From the NCBI GenBank assembly GCA_031761875.1, contig CP134492.1, positions 1,302,001 to 1,366,000 on the forward strand: a stretch of 64,000 bases of DNA, given 5' to 3'. The translations under genes were made by a program, and so were the position numbers. The stretch is from Bacillaceae bacterium IKA-2 (GTDB lineage Bacteria > Bacillota > Bacilli > Bacillales > Anaerobacillaceae). This document shows, piece by piece, positions 8,452 to 17,223 of the stretch; within the stretch, counting starts at the first letter, position 1; each line of letters starts with the position of its first letter. The notes under the pieces are model-generated. The model made no database searches. It saw nothing but the letters and a program-made list of their open reading frames with translations, and was not told the origin of the DNA.

Positions 8452-9633
8452 TTATTTGTATTGTTGAATACTGAACATTTCTGAAAGTAATGCCCAATTT
8501 CCTGGGAAATCACGACCTAAAATAAAATAACTGGCACCTCTTAGTCCGTATTCATTAATTAGCTCTAACTTAGCCTTCATACTTCGCGCATCTTCAAACC
8601 AAACAATATGCTCATTTCCATCTTGATCATAATAGTTGAAAAAAGGGGCTTGGGAAGGGTAATCATACTGGATAATTGCTCCTTGTTCTCTAGCTAGAGT
8701 AACGGCTTTCTGTGGACCGATTGTTTCAGCAATGTCAACATCAGAATCAAAAGGCAGCTTCCAGTCATATCCGTACAAGGGAAGACCAAGTAAGATTTTA
8801 TCATTTGGTACCACTGAAGTTGCATAATTTATTACTTCTCTAACTGTTGGTAGTGGAGAGACTGCTTGAGGTGAACCACCAAACCAACCGCCAATATCAT
8901 AAGTCATTAAAATCACAAAATCAACAATTTCACCATGGGCAGCATAGTCATGATCCAGTCCACCAAACCAAGCTACCGGTTGAGATGGACTTATTTTAGG
9001 GGCTAATGTTGTTGATACTTGAAACCCTTGTTCTCTTATTCTCGGTGTAATTATGCGAAGAAATTCATTGTAGAGTTCCCGGTCTTCTGGATAATTTTCC
9101 TCAAAATCGATATTTACAGCAAAGTAATTTTTTTCTGACAAAAGTATTATTAAATTTGTGATAAAACGGTCTCTGGCTTGGGCATTAGTAAATAGTTGCC
9201 TGGTGATTTCAGGAGAAAACTCTTCACCGGTAAAATTTGTAACAACTAAAATTGGTACAGCAGGACTTTTTTCAATTGCATCTAAAACTTCACTGTCATT
9301 AACTGTGGTTATGTCGCCGCTTGCTGTTACCCGGTAGCTAGAAACGCTAAAATAGGTTAGGTACGGGGCGTACTTATTGACAAGGTTAACGGCATTTGGA
9401 GTTGAAGGGCGAATATAGGCATTCACCTCAATTGATTTGCGAAAGTTTTTTAGTCTTGGAGTATACTCATAAAAAAATCGGCTACTGGATGGAATAACAA
9501 TCGCTTGACCTAACACTAGCTCTGTTTCTTGATCTAACTTGTTAAGGGTTATTAGCTGATTTACAGAAACTCCATATTGATTTGCAATTGACCAAAGGGA
9601 ATCACCTTGATTCACAACAGCAATTTGTACCAT
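8452..9633 (-). CDS. LysM / GH18 peptidoglycan hydrolase (SleL/YaaH-like)
   Basis: Residues ~3-48 form one LysM domain (VVNQGDSLWSIANQYGVS...NKL). Residues ~75-390 form a GH18 catalytic domain with the core NIDFE, whose glutamate is the general acid. This combination is that of spore cortex-lytic N-acetylglucosaminidases such as SleL/YaaH, which cut cortex fragments during germination. SleL proteins usually carry two LysM domains, so one is missing here. There is no signal peptide, as expected for a protein made in the mother cell. I chose the ATG at 9633 because AAAGGAG lies just upstream, inside the longer frame that starts at 9651. Confidence 0.88.
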   Translation of the reverse strand: MVQIAVVNQGDSLWSIANQYGVSVNQLITLNKLDQETELVLGQAIVIPSSSRFFYEYTPRLKNFRKSIEVNAYIRPSTPNAVNLVNKYAPYLTYFSVSSYRVTASGDITTVNDSEVLDAIEKSPAVPILVVTNFTGEEFSPEITRQLFTNAQARDRFITNLIILLSEKNYFAVNIDFEENYPEDRELYNEFLRIITPRIREQGFQVSTTLAPKISPSQPVAWFGGLDHDYAAHGEIVDFVILMTYDIGGWFGGSPQAVSPLPTVREVINYATSVVPNDKILLGLPLYGYDWKLPFDSDVDIAETIGPQKAVTLAREQGAIIQYDYPSQAPFFNYYDQDGNEHIVWFEDARSMKAKLELINEYGLRGASYFILGRDFPGNWALLSEMFSIQQYK

Positions 9634-9765
9634 TTTACCGACTCCTTTCATTTATCAAGTCAATATATTCATGATTGTGCCTATTTATGCTTGTAAACAA
9701 GTGTTTGCGATTATTTAAAAACATTTGTAAGATAGAGTTAGGACTTCTTTAGGAGTGGTAGATGA

Positions 9766-10707
9766 ATGATCAAATTACAATTTTTAGGAACTGGTGCAGG
9801 TGTTCCGTCAAAAGCAAGAAATGGCAGTTCCTTTGTAATCCAATGGCTTCAATATCAAAATGAAACTTGGATGTTTGATTGTGGAGAAGCAACACAGCAT
9901 CAGCTTTTAGATTCATCCTTTACGTTAAGCAAAATTAACAAAATTTTTATTACACATCTACATGGTGATCATATTTATGGTCTACCTGGAGTGCTTGGAA
10001 CTCGGTCGTTTCAAGGGGCAACGGAAAAGTTGCAAGTTTTTGGTCCGAAGGGCATTAAGGAATTTATCGAGACAGCTTTAAAGATTTCAAACACGTATAT
10101 TCGTTTTCCACTAGAAATTAAAGAAATTGAAGAAGGCGAAATATCTGTAAGTGAAAATTTTTCGTTTCTGGCAATTAAGCTTGAGCATGGAGTGCAATCA
10201 TTTGGGTTTCGAATTATTGAGCGTGATGCCCAAGGACCATTAAATGTCGAGAAACTTCTAAGCATAGGAATTAAGCCGGGACCCGTTTTAAAGGATTTAA
10301 AAGCTGGAAAAATGATTGTCTTAGAAAGTGGGCAGATAATTGATGGAAAGGATTTTGTTGGTCCAAAGAAAAAAGGAATAATTATTGCTGTTGGGGGAGA
10401 TACTCGGCAATGTGAAAGCTTAAAAAGGTTGGCAAATCAAGCAAATATTCTTGTTCATGAAGCAACATACCTTCATGAACATAAAGATTTGGCTTATGAA
10501 CACTTTCATTCAACTGCTTTTCAAGCAGCTAAATTAGCAGAAGAATCTCAAGTGAGTAATTTATTTTTAAATCATATTAGCTCTAGATATTGCCAATCGA
10601 CAGATCTATTATTACAGGAAGCACAAGCTATTTTTCCAAATACCTACATCCCAGAAGATTTGCAATCATTTGTAATGAAACAAAATGGTGAAATTACAGT
10701 TGTATGA
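9766..10707 (+). CDS. rnz: Ribonuclease Z
   Basis: This zinc-dependent endonuclease trims the 3' trailer of CCA-less tRNA precursors. The metallo-beta-lactamase signature HLHGDH is at residues 64-69, followed by YGLPG. Further metal ligands occur in GGDTR, HEATY and FLNHIS. The flexible exosite arm segment (PGPVLKDLKAGK) is present. Length (313) is normal. The start at 9766 lies 10 bases after AGGAG; the overlapping ATG at 9762 is out of frame. It is a single gene, as in other Bacillaceae. Confidence 0.96.
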   Translation: MIKLQFLGTGAGVPSKARNGSSFVIQWLQYQNETWMFDCGEATQHQLLDSSFTLSKINKIFITHLHGDHIYGLPGVLGTRSFQGATEKLQVFGPKGIKEFIETALKISNTYIRFPLEIKEIEEGEISVSENFSFLAIKLEHGVQSFGFRIIERDAQGPLNVEKLLSIGIKPGPVLKDLKAGKMIVLESGQIIDGKDFVGPKKKGIIIAVGGDTRQCESLKRLANQANILVHEATYLHEHKDLAYEHFHSTAFQAAKLAEESQVSNLFLNHISSRYCQSTDLLLQEAQAIFPNTYIPEDLQSFVMKQNGEITVV

Positions 10708-10812
10708 AAAAATAGAGGCAGATAAGCATTTTTATATCTTCAAATAGAATAATATTTCTTCCTAAATGACAAATTAACTAAAGTAAGACATGATAATTTA
10801 GGAGGAAAACAA

Positions 10813-11073
10813 ATGGGAACTCATGAAAAAATAAAAATGATGTTGGAAAAGATTGATGAAATTCTACAATTAGCTGAAGGGGAATTAACTTCCTACAAAC
10901 AAGTTCAAGGAGGGGATGAGCTTAAGTTCGACGAAGCTCAACAACAGTTAGAGCAAGTAAATATGCAAATTGAACGCTTGCTATCAAGCGCTACCCCCGA
11001 GCAAAGAGATCAATTATTACGAGGTCAGCAACAGATAAATCAAATGCAAAATAAAATGATTTTAGGAATTTAA
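10813..11073 (+). CDS. ytzC: YtzC-like small protein (DUF2524)
   Basis: This 86-residue, Gln/Glu-rich helical protein has no membrane segment and probably forms a helical hairpin or coiled coil. Its C-terminal PEQRDQLLRGQQQINQMQNKMIL closely resembles that of B. subtilis YtzC (DUF2524) as I recall it. Function is unknown. TAGGAGGAAAAC gives a strong ribosome-binding site, and a terminator follows the stop directly, so it is probably transcribed alone. Confidence 0.75.
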   Translation: MGTHEKIKMMLEKIDEILQLAEGELTSYKQVQGGDELKFDEAQQQLEQVNMQIERLLSSATPEQRDQLLRGQQQINQMQNKMILGI

Positions 11074-11074
11074 C

Positions 11075-11098
11075 AAGACACCAGGCGTGTCTTTTTTT
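11075..11098 (+). terminator. Terminator of the ytzC-like gene
   Basis: AAGACAC (11075-11081) pairs with GTGTCTT (11087-11093), followed by a run of seven Ts. Confidence 0.8.
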
Positions 11099-11100
11099 AA

Positions 11101-11217
11101 TCTAGCTTCAAGCGCCATCGGCTCGACCGCTTCAGTCCTTTTCGGAAGTCAAAAAGTGACTTCTGTCAAAGGCCTTCCATCGGTTTTCGCCGATAGGCGG
11201 GCGCCTTACGCTTTTTT
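11101..11217. repeat. Dispersed ~117-bp intergenic repeat, copy A
   Basis: It begins TCTAGCTTCAAGCGCC and ends GGGCGCCTTACGC with Ts. Its reverse complement matches 58123-58240 over the full length with few differences. The interior contains an inverted segment around GGAAGTCAAAAAGTGACTTC. Confidence 0.85.
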
Positions 11218-11301
11218 TTATTAGGAGTATTGAAACTTTAGCAGGAGTATATATTCTTTTATCGAACATATATAGTATTACGTACAAGGAGTGAATTACA
11301 T

Positions 11302-12486
11302 ATGACAGCAGAATTAAATCCGCCAAAACGATTGTTAATGGGGCCAGGACCCAGCGACGTACATCCTCGAGTTTTACGAGCGATGGGAACTCCGTTATTA
11401 GGTCACTTAGATCCTGAATTTTTAAAATTAATGAATGAAACAAAAGAGTTACTAAAGGTCGTCTATCAAACTGAAAACAGACTGACGATTCCGATGTCTG
11501 GTACTGGAAGTGCAGGGATGGAAACTGTCTTTGTGAACTTAGTTGAATCAGGCGACACAGTGATTGTTGGTGTTAATGGGGTTTTTGGGCAAAGAATGGT
11601 TGATGTGGCAGAACGTTGTGGGGCAACAGTTATTCAAGTGACAGCTCCATGGGGAGAAATTATTGAGCCTGCTAACGTTGAGCAGGCATTAAAGGCTAAT
11701 CCCGAAACTAAATTAGTAGCTGTTGTTCATGCTGAAACTTCAACAGGTGTGATGCAACCATTAAAAGAGTTGAGTGATATCGTTCACGAACATAATGCTT
11801 TATTTGTTTGCGATATGGTAACATCTATCGGTGGTATCCCAACTGAAATTGATAAACTAAATATTGATGCTGCATATAGTGGCACACAAAAATGCTTAAG
11901 TGCTCCCCCAGGGCTTGCACCAGTGACATTTAATGAGCGAGCCCTTGCAGTAATGGCAGAGCGAAAAACAAAAGTACAAAGCTGGTATTTAGATTTATCA
12001 ATGATCCAAAATTATTGGAATGATGAAAGATTTTACCATCATACAGCACCAATCACTATGATCTATTCATTAAGAGAAGCTTTGAGAGTAATTGTTGAGG
12101 AAGGATTAGAACATGTCTATGCTCGCCATAAAAAATATGGTTTAGCTCTACATGCTGGTCTTGAGGCAATGGGACTTCAGTTACTTGTTAAAAAGGAGCA
12201 CCGTCTTTATCAGTTAACTTCTGTTTATATTCCTGAAGGAGTAAACGATATGGAAGTACGAAAACAATTTCTGGAAAAGTATGGAATAGAAATTGGAGGT
12301 GGCTTAGGGGCATTAAAAGGAAAAGTTTGGAGAATTGGCTTAATGGGCTATAATGCAACTCAAACGAATGTAACTCAATTTTTAGCAGCGCTAGAGGATA
12401 TACTAACTGAGCAAGGTTATCAGTGTCCTCCTGGAGCTGGTTTAAAAGCAGCAAATGTAATGATTAGAGACGAAGTAAAAGTTTAA
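11302..12486 (+). CDS. Class V aminotransferase (alanine/serine-glyoxylate type)
   Basis: This PLP-dependent enzyme of the SPT/AGT family transfers an amino group to glyoxylate. The N-terminal MGPGPSDVHPRVL and GHLDPEF motifs are typical. The PLP lysine is K197 in SGTQKCLSAPPG, preceded by the D171 cofactor-nitrogen aspartate in VCDMVTSIGG. Length (394) is usual. B. subtilis PucG, a ureidoglycine-glyoxylate aminotransferase, belongs to the same family, but no purine catabolism genes lie here, so the donor is undecided between alanine, serine and ureidoglycine. AAGGAGTG precedes the ATG. Only 41 bases separate it from the permease downstream, which suggests cotranscription. Confidence 0.9.
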   Translation: MTAELNPPKRLLMGPGPSDVHPRVLRAMGTPLLGHLDPEFLKLMNETKELLKVVYQTENRLTIPMSGTGSAGMETVFVNLVESGDTVIVGVNGVFGQRMVDVAERCGATVIQVTAPWGEIIEPANVEQALKANPETKLVAVVHAETSTGVMQPLKELSDIVHEHNALFVCDMVTSIGGIPTEIDKLNIDAAYSGTQKCLSAPPGLAPVTFNERALAVMAERKTKVQSWYLDLSMIQNYWNDERFYHHTAPITMIYSLREALRVIVEEGLEHVYARHKKYGLALHAGLEAMGLQLLVKKEHRLYQLTSVYIPEGVNDMEVRKQFLEKYGIEIGGGLGALKGKVWRIGLMGYNATQTNVTQFLAALEDILTEQGYQCPPGAGLKAANVMIRDEVKV

Positions 12487-12527
12487 GGGTTATTTAAATC
12501 ACAGTGGTTAACGAAGGCGGTTTAGGA

Positions 12528-14378
12528 ATGGAAACAGAACTTATTCTCACATTTGTGATTTTACTAGCAACAACAATATTTTTTATGATTGGAAAAATAA
12601 GGTCCGACCTGATTGCAATGTGCTCATTATTAGCATTAGTTCTAACGGGAATTATTTCGACAGGTGAAGCGTTAGCGGGGTTTTCAAACTCTATTGTAAT
12701 CATGATTGCTGGGCTTTTTGTTGTTGGTGGTGGTATTTTTCGAACTGGTTTAGCAAGTTCAGCCGGAAAATTGCTTTTGAAATATGCAGGCAATAGTGAG
12801 AAAAAGCTATTACTTATTTTAATGTTGTTAGTGGCAGTTTTAAGTGCATTTATGAGTAACACAGGTACTGTTGCAGTTTTAATGCCTGTTGTAATAAGTC
12901 TAGCACTTGGGATGAAAAAAAGTCCTGCTTTATTTCTTATTCCGCTTGCTTTTGCCAGTAGTTTAGGAGGGGTACTAACATTAATTGGTACTCCACCTAA
13001 TTTAATTGTTAGTCAAACATTAGCTGATAATGGATATGAGCGGTTGTCATTTTTTGATTTTACTCCTGTCGGGATCGTTGCTTTAGCGACGGGAATTATA
13101 TTTTTAATGACTTTCGGAAAGAAACTTCTACCACAAGTTGATTCAAAAGAAAAGTTCCGAACAGAACATAAAGCATCTCCGTCTGAATTAGCAGATTTTT
13201 TTCATATTTCAGATCAATTGTATACAGTGAAAGTTCAACCGCTATCACGAATTATTAACAAACAACTTTTTGAGTTGCACTTACCTAAAAATTATCAAAT
13301 AGGAATAATAAAAATTGAGCGCCGTACGAGAGATAAGGGAGTATTATATGGGGTACAGCATATTCCTGCTACAAGTGATACGGTAATCAAAGAAAATGAT
13401 TTATTATTTCTGCAGGGAAGTATCGAAAATATTGAAGAATTTAGAAAAGATTACCGACTGTTATTTACGAAAGAAGATCATGCCAACCCAGATGATCTCG
13501 TTTCAAGAGATTTTGGCGTAGCAGAAATCTTGTTAACGCCAAACTCTAGTTTTATTAATGCAACGATTGCCGAATTAAATTTTCGAGAAAAATACAACCT
13601 AAATATTTTGGGGATAAATCGGCGTGGGATAGATCAGTTAAAAAATTTGGCGGAACAAAAATTAAAGTTTGGAGATGCACTGCTCGTTCGAGGGAAATGG
13701 ACAGATTTAGAAATGTTAGCAAAGGAAACTCAGGATGTGGTAGTTCTTGGCCAAACGAAGGAACAGGCGAGCATGGCAGCGGCGAGTGGAAAAGCTCCAA
13801 TTGCTGGGGCAATTATGCTTGGAATGCTTGTGATGATGGCACTTGAAATTGTTCCCGCGGTGACAGCAGTGTTAATTGCGGCAGTGTTGATGGTTATTAC
13901 TGGCTGTTTAAGAAATAGTGATGATGCATACAGTCGAATTAACTGGGAAAGCATTGTATTAATAGCAGCGATGTTACCAATGGCAACAGCCCTTGAAAAT
14001 ACGGGAGGCGTTCTGTATTTATCGGAATTAATTATCGGTCTCCTAGGTTTATATGGTCCGCTTGCATTAATGGGAGGTTTTTATTTTACAACGATGTTAT
14101 TTAGCCAATTCATTAGTAACACAGCTACAGCGGTATTGTTTGCACCGATTGCGATCACAACAGCTATAAATATCGGAAGTAGTCCATATCCATTTTTGAT
14201 TGCCGTATCTGTGTCTGCCAGTATGGCTTTTGCGACACCTGTTGCATCTCCCACAAATGCATTAGTGATGACAGCTGGAGGATATAAATTCAGTGACTTT
14301 GTAAAAATTGGTGTTCCCTTGCAGCTCGTTATTTGGGCTGTGATGATGCTAACAATTCCGTATTTTTTCCCATTTTAA
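12528..14378 (+). CDS. SLC13/DASS-family permease with two TrkA-C domains
   Basis: This multi-pass membrane transporter is of the type that imports dicarboxylates, sulfate or other anions with sodium. Hydrophobic helices fill residues ~1-195 and ~420-616. Between them lie two cytoplasmic RCK_C (TrkA-C) domains, starting near LYTVKVQPL and FGVAEILLTPNS. The paired SNTG/SNTA motifs (residues ~112 and ~535) with following TPPN and SPTN segments are the family's substrate/sodium sites. I chose the ATG at 12528, 7 bases after AGGCGG; the GTG at 12504 has no site. It follows the glyoxylate aminotransferase, so an organic acid is a possible substrate. Confidence 0.88.
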   Translation: METELILTFVILLATTIFFMIGKIRSDLIAMCSLLALVLTGIISTGEALAGFSNSIVIMIAGLFVVGGGIFRTGLASSAGKLLLKYAGNSEKKLLLILMLLVAVLSAFMSNTGTVAVLMPVVISLALGMKKSPALFLIPLAFASSLGGVLTLIGTPPNLIVSQTLADNGYERLSFFDFTPVGIVALATGIIFLMTFGKKLLPQVDSKEKFRTEHKASPSELADFFHISDQLYTVKVQPLSRIINKQLFELHLPKNYQIGIIKIERRTRDKGVLYGVQHIPATSDTVIKENDLLFLQGSIENIEEFRKDYRLLFTKEDHANPDDLVSRDFGVAEILLTPNSSFINATIAELNFREKYNLNILGINRRGIDQLKNLAEQKLKFGDALLVRGKWTDLEMLAKETQDVVVLGQTKEQASMAAASGKAPIAGAIMLGMLVMMALEIVPAVTAVLIAAVLMVITGCLRNSDDAYSRINWESIVLIAAMLPMATALENTGGVLYLSELIIGLLGLYGPLALMGGFYFTTMLFSQFISNTATAVLFAPIAITTAINIGSSPYPFLIAVSVSASMAFATPVASPTNALVMTAGGYKFSDFVKIGVPLQLVIWAVMMLTIPYFFPF

Positions 14379-14420
14379 AGAATTTCATAAAGCGGATTCT
14401 ACGCCACCAAGAGGCTTGAT

Positions 14421-14453
14421 GTGGCTAATATAATGGTATTATGAAATTCATTC
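14421..14453 (+). repeat. 33-bp direct repeat, left copy
   Basis: It matches 15698-15730 at 30 of 33 positions (both begin GTGGCTAAT and contain TATTATGAAATTCA). The left copy contains TATAAT, and its 3' end pairs with GAATTTCATAA at 14382-14392. It may serve as promoter DNA for the thioredoxin-like gene. Confidence 0.7.
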
Positions 14454-14506
14454 GTTTTAAAGAGTTTAGCAAAAAAAATAAATTGAAGATGGAAAGGTGA
14501 CTAACT

Positions 14507-14923
14507 ATGAAAGCACCCAATTTTACATTAGAGCAAATGAAAAAGGATCAACAAGTTTCATTAAATTCTTTTTCAGGAAAGCCAATTATGCTGACGTTCT
14601 GGGCATCGTGGTGTCCAAATTCACAAAAAGATTTACTTGTAAAAGAGCAGTTTTATCGCTCTTTACCAAATGATAATCTTATTTTTTTAACGATTAATGT
14701 AACCGGTCGAGAAGAAGATGCTAATGACGGAATTAAATGGATGGAGGACCAGGGATATACATTTCCGGTACTCTTAGATAAAGGGACGAAAACTTATGAT
14801 ACCTATCAGTGTATGAGTGTCCCAACAACCGTGTTAATTAATAAAGATCATGAAATTGCAGCGAAATTTACTGAAAAAGCTAAATTACCAGAGATATTGA
14901 AGCATCTTGGCGAAATTTTATAA
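14507..14923 (+). CDS. Thioredoxin-fold protein with single active-site cysteine
   Basis: This 138-residue redoxin of the TlpA/ResA/AhpC-TSA superfamily has no signal peptide, so it is probably cytoplasmic. The active-site segment is FWASWCPNSQ: C36 is present, but the second cysteine of CxxC is serine 39. The cis-proline loop VPTTVLINKD is conserved. A classical dithiol-disulfide exchange is therefore impossible without an outside thiol; a monothiol or peroxiredoxin-like role is possible. A good AAAGGTGA site precedes the ATG. It stands between two copies of a 33-bp repeat. Confidence 0.85.
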   Translation: MKAPNFTLEQMKKDQQVSLNSFSGKPIMLTFWASWCPNSQKDLLVKEQFYRSLPNDNLIFLTINVTGREEDANDGIKWMEDQGYTFPVLLDKGTKTYDTYQCMSVPTTVLINKDHEIAAKFTEKAKLPEILKHLGEIL

Positions 14924-15034
14924 GATAATTCTTGATTTAGTTTTCTAATAACCTATTAGCATTTTCATATGCTATGGGTTATTTTTTTACTTATAGTAAT
15001 TGTTGAATATCACACAGTAAAAGTTAAAAAATTA

Positions 15035-15083
15035 ATTAACGTTAGCCTCTTGACATTAACGTTAATGTTATTATGTTACTAAC
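15035..15083 (+). promoter_or_regulatory. Promoter with MerR-type palindromes ahead of the decayed operon
   Basis: TTGACA (15050-15055) overlaps the perfect palindrome ATTAACGTTAAT (15055-15066). A second partial copy ATTAACGTTA lies at 15035-15044. A palindrome placed in a long spacer is typical of MerR-family autoregulated promoters, such as those controlling acyl-CoA degradation genes (LiuR type). This suits the MerR fragment that follows. Confidence 0.6.
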
Positions 15084-15110
15084 AACAGCTTTTTTATTGG
15101 AGTAGTGATA

Positions 15111-15628
15111 ATGAAAAATTTTACAATTTCACAACTAGCCACGAAGTTTAAAGTAAGTAATGGTTATATTGAAGATTTTGTTACACCGCGCTTATTGAGA
15201 GATGCTCAAGTATTAACAGTCTGGGAAGGAACAGCGAATATACTCGGTTTAGAAGTATTACGCTTGGTCAGTAAATTTGATATTGAAAAAATATTTTTAC
15301 GGCACATTGAAGAAGAGATTACGGTGCTCCCAGAACAGTTACAAAAACTAGCTGAATCGACGAAATTAGCTTGTGAAAACTTAGATACATTAGTTACTCA
15401 AATAAAGAGTGCCTCATATCAGGTACAAACCTTTCATTGCAAAAAGTTGCTAAGCTGATGACAAATATATATCTTAGTTTGATAGCTTTGAAGGATGCTA
15501 ATCAAGGTGGACAGAGAACAGAAAAAATTGCTGAGCAGTTTATTAAACTAACTTGGGGAGATCCTCATACATTTGATCAAGAAATGCTAGCAGTCAACTA
15601 TTTTAGGATGATTGTCGAGGGAGAATAA
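15111..15628 (+). pseudogene. Chimeric remnant: MerR N-terminus joined to acyl-CoA dehydrogenase C-terminus
   Basis: The first ~14 residues, [16 protein letters not shown], look like the start of a MerR helix-turn-helix. Without a break, [17 protein letters not shown] and [18 protein letters not shown] follow, which is the C-terminal third of an AidB/isovaleryl-type acyl-CoA dehydrogenase. A frameshift near 15435-15445 moves the remaining frame to one ending at 15628. A ribosome-binding site (GGAG, 15099-15102) and a MerR-like promoter survive upstream. The simplest reading is an internal deletion that removed most of the regulator and the front of the dehydrogenase, followed by decay. The product cannot be a functional enzyme. 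Confidence 0.82.
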
Positions 15629-15629
15629 A

Positions 15630-15697
15630 ATATACGATCATTTGCTAACTAGCGAACAACGGAAATTAAAAGATGGAAGATTACTTTATCATATTTA
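15630..15697 (+). pseudogene. Possible N-terminal remnant of a second acyl-CoA dehydrogenase
   Basis: Directly after the previous remnant, a frame beginning ATA TAC reads IYDHLLTSEQRKLKDG and then meets a stop at 15695. This resembles the N-terminus of acyl-CoA dehydrogenases (HLLTEEQ…LRDE type). There is no start codon or enzyme body. It supports the view that an acyl-CoA degradation operon once stood here. The match is short. Confidence 0.45.
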
Positions 15698-15730
15698 GTG
15701 GCTAATTTAATGATATTATGAAATTCACTC
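15698..15730 (+). repeat. 33-bp direct repeat, right copy
   Basis: It matches 14421-14453 at 30 of 33 positions, in the same orientation. The two copies bracket about 1.25 kb containing the thioredoxin-like gene and the acyl-CoA dehydrogenase remnants. Confidence 0.7.
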
Positions 15731-15741
15731 AAGATGGAATT

Positions 15742-15774
15742 AGGTGAACATCAATAGTTCACCTTTTATTTTTT
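15742..15774. terminator. Hairpin at the end of ydbT
   Basis: AGGTGAAC (15742-15749) pairs with GTTCACCT (15758-15765). T-rich DNA follows on the plus strand. It lies immediately after the ydbT stop codon. Confidence 0.55.
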
Positions 15775-17223
15775 ATACGAGTACCATGCTAAAACTGCGT
15801 CTTTTTGTTCTTCTCCAACATCAACGGAGCTAAATGATTTCCCTGAAATACTCGTTAATATCGAAGCTTGAACTGTAAACAATGAGCGGAACCGTTGGAT
15901 AAATGATTGTCTAGCTTCTATAGCTTGAATCCGACGTTTCGGGATGATGACTAATGTTTTAGAAATAGTTCTAAATGAGATCCATAAAAAACGACTGTTT
16001 ATGCCTATGCCAGCATTTTTATATTGCAAGCTACCTAAGAGAAGCGCTAGACCGAGAAGAATAGTTGCCCCAACACTACCGTAAGGAATAAAATAAATCA
16101 AAGGAACGGCAATCAGTGCAGCAGGAATTAGCTTCCGAATAATATATCTTTTCCGAGCTCGTTTAGGCAAAGGTTCAAGCGGCTGTTCAAAGGCGTATTC
16201 GGGTACAATTTCTGCTAACTGCTCTAACAATTGTTTTTTTCTGACAATTGGAAAAAGGACGGTTGACAATTGCTCATCTTTTGAGCCTCCACCTGCACTT
16301 TCCACGTAAACAGTCGCTAACCCGAACGGCTGTCGTAAAATACTTTCAACCACCCTGATTGCGGTAATTCTGGTAAGAGACAACGTTAACTGTCTTTTTT
16401 CGAGGATGCCCCTCGTAATTTCAATCTCATCACCCTTTTTATTAATCGTAAATTTACCATACTTTATTACAGTACCAATAATTGAAACAAACCAAGCTAA
16501 AATAATAATGATCATAACAGGGATGATAAGAAAAATAATACTTGATTGAAATAAGTAACCAAACGTATCAATTAGGAACTCATCGGGAATCCAACCCTCA
16601 AGTTGGGACAGTAAGGCTATCAAAGCCATTAATACGATACCAACACCACTAGATGTTAAAGCTGTTAATAATAGATTCTGGTTAGAAAGTTTCCAGACAG
16701 TATCGTTTTTAAATTCGGTCTCAGGTGATAGTGGTATTTGAATTGCTTCATTGTCTACTTCGCTAACTTCTTCTTGGGAATGACTAATTAAAAGTTGGTT
16801 TTTTAGAAAATCAGCATCTTGTTCTGTCACAGCTGTTAAACTAACTTCAGGTTCATTTCCCCCACCGGCGGTTTCTACTTTAACAGCAACTAGATGAAAC
16901 AGACGTTGCAGGACCCCAGCAGTAATATCAATGCTATATATTCGTTCTTTACGAATGTAACGTTGCTTTTTTATGAAGATACCTTGCCTAATTTTTAATT
17001 GTTGATCATCAATTTCGTACGTAAATGTAAGCCATTTAAGATAGCCGTATAATCCGAGCACTAAAAAGCCTCCGCTAATAAAATAGGCAGTAAATGAGCT
17101 ATCGAGGGGAGTAGCTCCTCTACCAAATATAAAAGCTGCAACCATTGGAATAATAAGCTCTTTTAAGGCCGAAAAGGATAGCAAAAAGATGGCTACTGGA
17201 TGGAGCCTTTTTCTTTTAGACAT
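15766..17223 (-). CDS. ydbT: YdbT-like membrane protein with bacterial PH (bPH2) domains
   Basis: This ~485-residue membrane protein has bPH2 domains after hydrophobic segments. Paired transmembrane helices occur near residues 12-60, 190-250 and 365-400. Repeated motifs YSIDITAGVLQR, RITAIRVVESILRQPFG and RIQAIEARQSFIQRF mark the PH-like units. In B. subtilis the ydbST pair contributes to resistance against membrane-active antimicrobials. The start ATG at 17223 lies 9 bases after GGAGG and overlaps the ydbS stop by 8 bases (ATGTCTAA), so the two are translationally coupled. An ATG at 17229 is an alternative. Molecular mechanism is unknown. Confidence 0.88.
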   Translation of the reverse strand: MSKRKRLHPVAIFLLSFSALKELIIPMVAAFIFGRGATPLDSSFTAYFISGGFLVLGLYGYLKWLTFTYEIDDQQLKIRQGIFIKKQRYIRKERIYSIDITAGVLQRLFHLVAVKVETAGGGNEPEVSLTAVTEQDADFLKNQLLISHSQEEVSEVDNEAIQIPLSPETEFKNDTVWKLSNQNLLLTALTSSGVGIVLMALIALLSQLEGWIPDEFLIDTFGYLFQSSIIFLIIPVMIIIILAWFVSIIGTVIKYGKFTINKKGDEIEITRGILEKRQLTLSLTRITAIRVVESILRQPFGLATVYVESAGGGSKDEQLSTVLFPIVRKKQLLEQLAEIVPEYAFEQPLEPLPKRARKRYIIRKLIPAALIAVPLIYFIPYGSVGATILLGLALLLGSLQYKNAGIGINSRFLWISFRTISKTLVIIPKRRIQAIEARQSFIQRFRSLFTVQASILTSISGKSFSSVDVGEEQKDAVLAWYSYKK

